NCBI GenBank assembly: GCA_026936335.1
Contig: JAPMXV010000050.1
Coordinates: forward strand, 186,001 to 250,000
Length of the DNA stretch: 64,000 nt
DNA from: Mantamonas sphyraenae
Taxonomy: Eukaryota; CRuMs; Mantamonadidae
Reading direction: 5' to 3'
Every line of letters starts with the position of its first letter. Positions within the stretch are counted from its first letter, which is position 1. This document shows, in pieces, positions 49,010 through 58,100 of this stretch. A model generated the notes under the pieces. It made no database searches and was not told the origin of the DNA. It was given only the letters and a program-made list of their open reading frames with translations. Both the position numbers and the translations under genes were made by a program.

Positions 49010-51502
49010 CTACTCTTGTTTGTCGTCTGTGGAAACGGGCGGAAGGCCACGAAAGAGGGTGCGGGCGGGGTCGGGGTGGAGGAGATTGGCGAGGACGAGG
49101 ACGTTTGTGGCGTAGTAGACAGCGGTGGCAAGGAGCTCCCATCGGAGGGGGCCGCCACGGAAAAGGTACTCGTGGGTGAGCCAGAGGAGGGCAGAGAGGG
49201 ACACGGGGGTGCCCGAAGTGTACAGGAGAGCGGGAAAGGCGTAGAAGTACCAGCACATAAACGGAGTGTACAGGCCGCGTGCAAGGGTGACAAAGATGTG
49301 GTTGGTGGCAAAGAGAGAGACGGCAAAGAGGCGCTGGTGGTGGGAGAGGGTGTGTGCGCGTGTGTGGTGTGCGCGGAGGCGGAGGAAGAAGAGGGCAAGG
49401 AGGATGAGAATGGTGACGAGGGTGGCGCGGTGGAAGAGCGGGCTGTCGTAGATGTGGCGACCAACAAACTTGAAGTTGCGTGTCTTTTCCCAGAGGAGGG
49501 TGCGTGAGAGATCAAAGGCGGTGGCAATGTAGGCGTGTGCGTTTGCGCGGAGGAAGGGGTAGCCGACGATGAGCTGCGTTGCCAACATGTAGACACCCTG
49601 CATGATGGTGGAGGTGAGCCCCAGGTGGGAGAGGTAGAGGTAGAGCATGGCTGGGCCGTAGAATACAAAGTTGAGCTTTGTGGAGAGGACAAAGGAGTAG
49701 AGGACGGAGGCGGCGGTCCAGCGACGACGGAGGAGGAGGGCGATGACAAGGTACATGAGAAGGACGGAGGGCATGTCGTTGATGACAACGCGGACGTTGT
49801 AGAGGTGGAGGCGATTGGAGAGGAACGGGAGAAGGGCAAGGAGGGGCGGGATGCGGAGATGGTCGCGGGTGAGACGGTAGGTGAGCTGGAGGAGGGCAGC
49901 CTCGAGAAGGGCCCAGAAGAGCTGAAAGGCGAGGAGGGAGCCGCTGGTGAGGCGGACGAGGAAGAGGTAGAGCCAAACAAAGCCTGCCGGGTAGGTGTTT
50001 GGGCCATGGTAGTGCATAAAGGCGGCATAGTTGCGTGTCTGTTCGTGGTCAAAGTGACGTATGTGGTGGAGGTGTGCGGGCCAGTCGTTGACAAAGGCAG
50101 GCTGTGCGAGAGCCTCAAAGATGGAAAAGGCGAGGAGGCCAGCGGTGAGGAGGGAGGCAATGTGGTCTGCGTAGCGTGTTGGAGTGGCAAGGCGGGGCGC
50201 AATGGCTGTGTCGATGGCATGAAAGACGGGCTGGATGGAAAAGAGGAGGATGAGGGTGACAGCGACGAGGAGGTAGGTCTGGGGCTGTTTGAAGAGACCG
50301 CGATCCTGGAGCTTGGAGTCGAGCGGGGCGGGTGGGAGATAGAAGGAGGAGATGCGTGCGACAGATTGGCAGTTGGGAACCTGCGGGGCAGCAGAGCGAA
50401 AGACGAGGAGGCCTGCATCTGTGGCAAGGAGGAGAAAGTCGTGTCGGAAGCGATGGAAAGCCAGGGCATTGATGGAACGGTTGAGACGCAGGTGTTGGAT
50501 GGGAGTGTAGGATTCGTTGTGAGGGGTCCAGCCATAGAGAGAGATGGCGCCTGAGGAAGCATGTGCTGTGGCAATGAGGCGACCGTCGGCAGAGGCAGCG
50601 AGGAGGTCTATGGGGGCATGGGGCGTGAGGAGCTGGATGCGCTCTGTGAGGGAGTCGTAGACAGAGACCGAGTGCGGGGACTCGATGCGAAGCATGGCCG
50701 AGTGGACACGATGAGAAGGGCAGAGGGCACGGTCAAACTGGAGGGTGTTTGGAGCGTGTTGCGGGGCGAGTGGTCGTGGTGGATGGTGGGGCTGGTCGAG
50801 GTCGAGGGCGTGCCAGGTGGACTGGTTACGCATGTAGAGGAGGTGATCGTAGTGTGAAAGGCGCATGTGATGTGCGTGGATGAGGCGAGAGGCGTTGTGT
50901 GGGCGCTGATGCATCTGCGGGTGGTTGCGGTCGAGGAAGCGAGGGCCGGAGGGGCGGAGGAGGTGTTGAGGGAGCGGGTCAAAGGACCAGACGTTTTGGT
51001 AGTCGTCCTGGGGAAAGATGACTTGGGCGTGGTTGAGGACGGGAGGGTTTGTGCGGCCGTCGACGAGGCGTGCGGCAGGAAGGACGAGGAGGATGGAGTG
51101 GTCGAGGAGGACGTGGAGGTAGGTTTGGTTTGCAGAGAAGGCACAGTGTGTGATGGAATGGGTGTGGAAGCGGTGGGGAAGGCGGAGCTTGGCGTAGTAC
51201 AAGTAGGGCCAGTGGGTTGATGCGTAGAGGGACGGGTACATGAGGACGCGGTAGACATTGATGGAGTTGTCTGCAAGGCAGGCGGCAATGTGCTCCTGGG
51301 AGTGGGAGATTGCAAGGGCACGCACGGGAGCGGAGCGCTCTGTGTGTGTGTCGAGGCCTGGGGCAGAGCGGCCTCGGAGGAGCTGGAAGTGGGCGTAGGA
51401 TGGGGCCGGGTGGGTGTCGATGGGAGCAGGCACGGGCACAAGGAGGTGCATGAAGAGAGGGAGGGCGAGGAGGGAGACAAGGAGGAGGTGGGACGTTTGC
51501 AT
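49010..51502 (-). CDS. Beta-propeller fused to ALG3-like mannosyltransferase
   Basis: Intronless, 830 aa from ATG 51502. After a signal anchor (LLLVSLLALPLFMHLLV), residues 40-400 show WD40/propeller-like repeats, such as VRALAISHSQEHIAACLADNSI, THCAFSANQTYLHVLLD and LLAASADGRLIATAHASSG. The C-terminal half (plus 50290-49050) is a multi-span ER enzyme matching ALG3, the Dol-P-Man-dependent alpha-1,3-mannosyltransferase of N-glycan precursor synthesis. It has the loop-1 Asp in FVNDWPAHLHHIRHF, NTYPAGFVWLYLFLVRLTSG, LYNVRVVINDMPSV, LSTKLNFVFYGPAML, AFDLSRTLLWEKTRNFKFVG and YTPFMCWYFYAFPALL. ALG3 is normally about 440 aa without a propeller. The frame is unbroken through both parts, so the fusion appears real in the DNA. 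The propeller would face the cytosol or lumen; its role is unknown. Confidence 0.85.
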   Translation of the reverse strand: MQTSHLLLVSLLALPLFMHLLVPVPAPIDTHPAPSYAHFQLLRGRSAPGLDTHTERSAPVRALAISHSQEHIAACLADNSINVYRVLMYPSLYASTHWPYLYYAKLRLPHRFHTHSITHCAFSANQTYLHVLLDHSILLVLPAARLVDGRTNPPVLNHAQVIFPQDDYQNVWSFDPLPQHLLRPSGPRFLDRNHPQMHQRPHNASRLIHAHHMRLSHYDHLLYMRNQSTWHALDLDQPHHPPRPLAPQHAPNTLQFDRALCPSHRVHSAMLRIESPHSVSVYDSLTERIQLLTPHAPIDLLAASADGRLIATAHASSGAISLYGWTPHNESYTPIQHLRLNRSINALAFHRFRHDFLLLATDAGLLVFRSAAPQVPNCQSVARISSFYLPPAPLDSKLQDRGLFKQPQTYLLVAVTLILLFSIQPVFHAIDTAIAPRLATPTRYADHIASLLTAGLLAFSIFEALAQPAFVNDWPAHLHHIRHFDHEQTRNYAAFMHYHGPNTYPAGFVWLYLFLVRLTSGSLLAFQLFWALLEAALLQLTYRLTRDHLRIPPLLALLPFLSNRLHLYNVRVVINDMPSVLLMYLVIALLLRRRWTAASVLYSFVLSTKLNFVFYGPAMLYLYLSHLGLTSTIMQGVYMLATQLIVGYPFLRANAHAYIATAFDLSRTLLWEKTRNFKFVGRHIYDSPLFHRATLVTILILLALFFLRLRAHHTRAHTLSHHQRLFAVSLFATNHIFVTLARGLYTPFMCWYFYAFPALLYTSGTPVSLSALLWLTHEYLFRGGPLRWELLATAVYYATNVLVLANLLHPDPARTLFRGLPPVSTDDKQE

Positions 51503-51507
51503 TGACC

Positions 51508-53608
51508 TCAGAAGGAGACGATGGTGTTGTCGATGGGTTGGCGGCACTGGGGACATGAAACGAGGGAGGAGGCGCAGCGTTGGCAGATGGTGTGGCGGCA
51601 GGGTTGGAGGAGAGTGTCGATCTTGTTGTCAAGGCAGACGGGGCAAAGGACCTCGTCGAGGGAGGCGTTGAGTGTTTCGATGAGTTTGTCCTTGGCTTTG
51701 GAGACGGCCATGAGGCCAGCGAGGTGTGTGTTTTCGAGGGATTTGAGCTCTTTGAGGGAGAGGGTGTGGAGATCTGTGGGGTTTTGGAGGTTGGACAGGG
51801 TGGTGCGGAGGGCTTGGTTTTCCTCGCTGAGGGTTTTGAGAGAGGTTGTGAATGGGGAGGGAGAGGAGGTTGTTGTGGTTGTGGTGGATGCTTGGAGCTG
51901 TGCGTCGAGGAGCTGTTGTTTGAGGGTGTCGATTTGGGAATGGAGCTCTGCGATGAGGGCGGATTGGTCGAGGGTGGGTTCGGGGATGGAGGAGGAAGAG
52001 GAGGAGGTAGAGGAGGAGCTGGTGGTGCTGCGCAGGAGGCGGTCAAGGTCTGCCTGGGCCTGGTTGGCTTCGGTGAGCTGTTTGGAGAGGGATTGTTTGT
52101 CGTGAAGGAGATCGGAGGCAGTGGCAAGGAGGCAGAGATGTGTGCGCTCGTCACGGCCAAGGTTCTCGGAGAAGGAGGACATGGTGAGGGCAAGGTGGCG
52201 GATGATGGTGTCTGCGGTGAGGACCTCGCTGCAGTGGCAGTGGCTGCGGTTTGCAGAAAGGCAGGTGTCGTGGAGGAGCGCATTGTGGACCCAGTTGTTG
52301 TCGAGGAGGTGGATGGAGAGGCAAAGGGAGGCGGGGGACGGGCCAGAGTCGATGTGGAGGTGCTCAGAGGCGAATTGGACAAGGGAGAGGGAGTCGAGCT
52401 TGAGGTCTGGGAGGTGGGTTTGGGTGATGGACAGAGCGGCGGCGAGGCGCGAGACCTGGGTGTTGGAGAGGTCTGCAATGTCGATATGGCGGAGGACTAG
52501 GTCGACGCTGGCTGTGGTTTGCTTGGTGGCGTTGAAATGGGCTGTGATGAGGGAGGCCAGGGTCTCGGAGACCGGAACCGGCTCGAAGCCAAGGGTGGTG
52601 AGCTCGGCGAGCTCTGTGGTGGAGGCGTTGTGGACAGGAAAGGCAGAGGGGCCGTTTTGGTCTATGAAATTGGTGGCCAGGAGGGAGAGGGTGCTGTCTG
52701 AGAGGTGCCATCGGGCCTGGGCGACGTCTGCGGTGACGCGGCCCTGATTGAGGAGGTCAGCATACCGAGGCAGGAGGTTTGGGTGTGTGCGTACGGCCTC
52801 GGCCCAAGCGGCAGAGACGGCGGTGGCGAGGTCGCCGGCCTTGACGATGGCGCGGCGGTCGCGATCAATGTCGAGGGTGGGGAGATCGACGCCCGTGGCG
52901 AGGTCGTCGACGTCGGCGACAAAGAACTGCTTGACGTAGAGCTTGCCCGCGTATGAGTCGCCGAGAAGGAGGGTGCCGTGGGAAGTGCGCACGCACTCGT
53001 CGGGGGGCGTGAGGAAGAGGAAGTTGGGTGCGAGTTTGGCCCAATCGAGGTCTGGAAGCTGGATGACGGTGCGTGTGTCGTCGGGATTGAGGGAGGTTGT
53101 GTCCAGTGGGCTGATTTCGATGGAGAGGACGCGCTCGCCGCCAAACTCGTCGTCGGCAAGGAGGCAGAAGGTCCACAGCTCGCGGTTGGTTTCCATTGGA
53201 GATGCGGGCGCCGTTGCGGATGAGGGCGAGGGCTCCGACCTTGAAACCCTCGCCAAACTGGCCGACACTTTTTGCGTCGTTGCGCTTGGAGGAGGCGCCG
53301 ATGAGGAGGACCTTGCGGGCGAGGGAGACGTGGTGGTTGAGGAGAGTGATGGAGAATTCCCCGTGGTCGACGGAAATGGAACCGAGCGGAGTGCGGGAGG
53401 TGGACACGTTGACGTCGCGGTAGGCGGTGTAAGTGTGGTTGTTGAAGGCCTGTTGTGTGTCGATGGCCACGCCGGTGGAGTCTGCGGCGTCGTTTACGCC
53501 GTCCCACCAATTCTGCACAAACTCTCTCAGGCCGTCCTGTGGAGTCCAGAAGGGGGCGTAGTCTGCGGTGAGGCTGAGTTTGATGGTGGAGGGTGACGGA
53601 GTGGACAT
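51508..53608 (-). CDS. GHKL-ATPase / RING-finger protein (apparent frameshift)
   Basis: About 700 aa from ATG 53608 (MSTPSPSTIK). The N-terminus is a GHKL (Hsp90/histidine-kinase-like) ATPase fold: N-box FVQNWWDGVND, then KVLLIGASSKRNDA and G-box VGQFGEGFKVGALALIRNG. It passes into ELWTFCLLADDEFGGERVLS and a long helical middle, a coiled coil (EEEEE/Ser-Thr spacers near 51850-52030) and a C-terminal RING-HC at 51515-51640: CPVCLDNKIDTLLQPCRHTI and CPQC. The frame slips by one base near 53190-53200, between NGARIS and METNRELW. Removing one A from an AA pair restores continuity. A 61 nt GT-AG removal is possible but would delete conserved residues. The combination suggests an ATP-regulated ubiquitin ligase. 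It starts only 5 bp after the next gene's stop is excluded from the same strand, so they are tightly packed. Confidence 0.8.
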
Positions 53609-53661
53609 GGAGTCTGATGTGCAATGCGAAATGGGTTTTGATTGAGTTGTGCCGTGCACGC

Positions 53662-55079
53662 TCACGCCGACTCGATGGTGGAGCCAGAGTTTGCTGGGAG
53701 GCCGAGGCCAAAGGGATCCTCCTGTTCGTGGAGACCAGCCTCGGTGTGGAATTTGTCGATGTGGTCGCTGACGGCAACGCTGAGGGATTCGTCGTGGCGT
53801 TGGACGTCGACGTCGTGGACGTGACTGACCTCGAGAGCAAGGAAGCGGGAGGAGGAGGAGGAGCGGCGGGTGAGGGAAGGGCGAGGGCGCTGTTTGGGCT
53901 GGGCCTTTTCTGTGGAAGAGGCAGAGGCAGAGGCAGAGGCAGAGGCAGCGGGGGCCTGTGTAGGCTCCTGGGCGTGTGTGCCGTCGTCCTGGGGCGAGTT
54001 GCCAAAGCCGAGGCCAAACACGTCTTCGTCGTGGTCCATGACGGGCTCCTTTTCGTGGTGGAGGAATCCAGTGAGCTGTGGCGAGATGGTAGAGTCTGCA
54101 TGGGGCGGGACGGCAGCGTCGAGGGCGTCGACATTGAGGTGGAGGAAGGAGGAGCGGCGTCTAAGTTGTTCTGCGGCGTCTTTGGTTTGGTCGTCGTCGC
54201 CGCGGAGGCCAAAGGGGTCCTCTTGCTGTTCATGGAGCTGCTGGTCGGCTTGGGCGAGCTTGGGAGCGGCGTTTGCTTTGACGGCGGCGACGTTGAGGTG
54301 GAGAAATGAAGTGCGGCGTGTGTTTTCGGGAGGAGGAGGATGGGTTGTGTGGTCATCGTCGTCACGGAGGCCAAAGGGGTCCTCCTGTTGTTCGTTGAGC
54401 TGTTGGTCGGCCTGGGCTTGCTGCGGGGTGGAGGCCGGGCCGAGGGCGGCGAGATCGAGGGTGAGAAACTGCTTCTTGCTGGGGAGGGTTGCTTCTGCGC
54501 CGTGGCCGAGGCCAAAGGGGTCTTCGTCGGCGTGCATGCGTGCCTCTGTGGGAGCCACGGCGATGCCCGTGTCGGCGAGGGTTTCTGTTTGCACGGTGAG
54601 AAAGCGAGGGGCCGTGCGTTTCCTGAGGCGCATCGGGGGAGCACTTTGGGGCGTTGTGGAAGAGGTGGACGAGGAGGAAGAGGACGAGGAGGAGGAGGAG
54701 GAGGCGAGGTCTGCGTCTTGGGCGAGAACAATGCCAAAGGGGTCGTCGTGTTCGTCGCTGGGCTGTGCGTGTGCAGGCTGGGTGGAGGGCGAGGGCACGT
54801 TGATGGAGAGGAAGCCCAGGGATTTCGACCGCGAGCGCTCTGGGGCTTGTTTTCACGCTGGGCTCGCCAGGCCTGGATGTTTTCTGTGGTAAAGACGTCG
54901 TGGTCGGTGGCAGAGTCGTCTCCAAAGCCAATCTGGAAGACGTCCTCGCTCTCGTGGAGCTCTGCGTCGTCGAGCGGTTTGCGCTGGGCGACAGGCGGGG
55001 CCTGTGTGTTGATGCTGAGCCTTGCGGCAAAGCCAGCCTTCTTTGAGGCGGCAGGAGAGGATGGGGTGTCTTCAGACAT
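53662..55079 (-). CDS. DPF-motif tandem-repeat protein (apparent frameshift)
   Basis: About 472 aa from ATG 55079 (MSEDTPSS). Seven imperfect repeats of roughly 50-70 residues each pair a basic/hydrophobic box (K/R-R-x-S-F-L-x-L-N/D-V, such as RRTSFLHLNV and RRSSFLHLNV) with an acidic box ending D-P/V-F-G-L/I (EDPFGLG, EDPFGLR, EDVFGLG, DDPFGIV). Ser and Gln/Glu-rich spacers separate them. DPF motifs are known to bind the AP-2 alpha appendage in endocytic adaptors, so an adaptor role is possible. The whole protein looks disordered, with no catalytic domain. The frame slips near 54830-54845 between the first and second repeats; one extra C in a CCCC run would restore it, giving NKPPERSRSKSLGFLSINV. 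No family is recognised. Confidence 0.7.
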
Positions 55080-55159
55080 GGCGGGGTTTGGTTTGGGTGG
55101 GGTTGGGCGGGGTCGGGAGAAGGCGAGGCACGCAGCCGGGGCAAAAGCAAAACGGTTCG
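55080..55159. promoter_or_regulatory. Bidirectional promoter, DPF-repeat / ASH-domain gene
   Basis: An 80 bp gap separates divergent start codons. It is G-rich on the left (GGGTGGGGTTGGGCGGGG) and has CACGCAGCC in the middle. No TATA box. Confidence 0.4.
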
Positions 55160-58100
55160 ATGTCCAGCAGCCTGTGGAAGAAGAGTGTGCTGGAAAAGAG
55201 CCGGCCAAAGGTTGGACGGACATTCGTGGGCCTGGTGCAGGCGGTGACGGCGATCAAGAAGAGCAACCAGAGCCTGACGAAGCTGGAGCTGTTTGAGCGG
55301 GCAGTGAACGAGCTGTGGTACGAGCCGTACTTTTACAGGTGCCCGTTTGACAAGCTGGGCCGCAGTCTGAACATGTTTGCCGAGTCACTGACGGGTGAGT
55401 GGTGATGAGGGGCGAGGAGGCAGAGGGTGTGGGTGTGTAAAGGGCGGGAGCATGCGTGGGGCGCGGGTGAAGGGTGGGGAGATGGCGGGAAGTCGGCGGG
55501 CTGGAGGACGTTTGGCGGTCGTACAGGCGCAGAGGAGGTGATCTAACACACGGGATTGGCACCACACAGACGAGTATGAACCGGAACGCAAGCGAGCGTA
55601 TGCACGTGCGTGGAAAGTGTTCCATCGGAGCCTGGAGCACCCGGAGCCAGTGTGCCGTTACATGGCGCTTGAGGCTTTGCGGGAGGCGTACAGCGGGATG
55701 AACAGCACGCTGATCAAGTCGGACGGGTTGGGACTGAAAAAGAAGATTATGTACACGTTGGTGGATATGATTGAGGGAGACGAGCATGTGGACAACCGGA
55801 TGAACGCGATCTGGCTGCTTGGGCGGATCGGAGAGAGCACAGCCCCGCTGAATGCCGACGACGTGAAGTTGGTCGGTGATGTGTTTATGCTGTTGCTGCG
55901 TAGGTTGTGTGTGATGTTGAACCGGGAGTATTGTGAGATGTTTAATGAGGAGGAGGGAGAGGAAGGAGAGGAGGGAGAGGAAGGAGAGGAAGGAGAGGAG
56001 GGAGAGGAAGGAGAGGAGGGAGAGGAAGGGGGAGAGGAGGGTGAGGAGGGAGGAGAAGAGGGGAAGGGGCGAGAGGAGGTGGTGGACGGGGAGGCGGATC
56101 CGCAGGCGGAAAAGATCTTTCTGTTTGAGGCGGTGGGGATGTTTGTGAGCGTGGCAAACAAGGTGCCTGTGATCAGGAAGCATCTGGACACGGTGATCCG
56201 AGCCGTGTTTGTGGAACTGAAAGTGTGCGCCGAAGTGGCGGAAATGGCGGAGGAGGAGGAAGCGGAGAAAGAGGAGGCGGAGGAGGAGGTGGTGTTCTCT
56301 GTGTACACAGTGCTGAAGCTGCTGAATTACAAGCTGCCCAAGGACGCGGTGACACGTGCAGTGGTGGGACCGCTGTTTGTGACGATGGTGCGTGCGTACG
56401 TGAGCAGCAGCAACCGTCGGGTGCAGCAGGAGGCGATGAACTTTATCAGCATCTGGTTTCCGGTGAACAAGCAAGCGTTTTCGCGATTCCTGCTGTCGGG
56501 ACTGCGCAAGTTTGCAGCCCTGCTGCCGCCGGATGAACCGCAGGCGCAGGACACAAAGGCGGAGATCGAAGTTCTGGAGAGCAATTGCCAGCTTGAGGCG
56601 AGGGCAAAGCGGGAACGAACAAAGCGCGTGCGCAAGCTTCTGGAGATTCCAGGCACGAGCGCAGTGCTGCATGCAAGCGGAGAGCGCAACAAGAACGGAG
56701 ACGCGGTGTTTACGAGCGAGGCGCTGCAAGGGTCGACGCTGCCGCACACGGGCAAACTTGCAGTGGCGTTGGCTGGAGTCGGGGAGGAGGCGGAGGTGAC
56801 GATTCGTAGGCTGCTGCCACAGCTTCCAGGAGTGCCGCGAGGGGCGACGACGGTGCCGCCGGTGATGTTTGGGAACGCCGACCGGAACGAAGAGATCTTT
56901 TCGGACGAGCGGGAGACGGAGGACACGCTGCCGTACGGATTCACGACGCAACCGCCGGCAAGTCTGGTGACATCGAACATCCCGCCGCACATGTCTCTGA
57001 AGCCGCCGGATGTGGGGAGCGAGATGGGGGCGATGCAGCTGGGCATCCGTGGGGGTGACCAGGCAAGCGAGTATGTGCAGGACCGGGTGAGCAAGAACCC
57101 GGATTTTGCGACCAATGCGCCTCTGGTGATCGAGGTTCAGGAGGAGGTGCGGGCAGAGGAAGGGCTGCCGGGGTACATTGTACGCACGATCCAGGGGCGT
57201 GTACTGTCGCAGTCGGAGCACATCAGCAGGAGCGGCGTGGACGTGGTGTTTGACGAATGGGGCATGGAGGTGGAGGATCCGTACAGCGTGGGGCGAGTGC
57301 TGTACATCCAGGCGTCGCACAAGCCGAACGCCACGGTGCGTGCAAAGGCAAAGCGGATGACGGCGCGTGAGAAGCTGGACGCAATCCTGGCCGGCAGAGA
57401 CGAGGATGAAAGTGAGGGAGAGGAGGAGAGGAGGAGGAGGAAGGCAAGGGGGCCAAAGACGAAGAGGCGCCGTTGGAGATGATCCCGGTTGTGATCACAC
57501 GGGTGGAGGTAAGCAACGATGCGCAGGACGCGCTGAACGACAAGGCGCTGGAGGCGGCCGGGATTGCAAGTGCAAAGGAGGAGGAAGAAGCAGAGAGGCA
57601 GGAGCGTGAAGGAGACGACAAGAGCTCGACGGTGAGCGGAAGCAGCGCAGGGACGGGCACAAGCAGCAAGACGTCGCAGGGAAGAGGAGGAGGCGGAGGC
57701 GGAGGCGGGAGCACGGGTGTGTTTCAGTACGACGAAAGCAACCGGTTTGTGCCGCGTGCGGTGGTGCCGCCGCAGCCAGATGCGTTTGACGAGTCGTCGC
57801 ACGCGCTGTACGCACACGCAGCGACGGTGAACACACTGCTGCCGAGCGGATTTCTGGAGGACGGAAGCCCGTTCTACAGGCCGTACGTGGACGCGAGCGG
57901 AGACAAGGTTGTGCAGGAGGCGGTGGTGGGATTCACACGCGAGGGCAAGGCGATTTTTGTGAAACCTCACGGCGAACTGCCGAAGCCGAGCGGGTACACA
58001 GAGCACGGGATCCCGTACTACGTGGCGTCGGATATGGTGGAGCAGGTGGATGCGTTTTACGAAAAAGTGCGGTCCAAGATGGTTGCGCGGCGGCGTGTGG

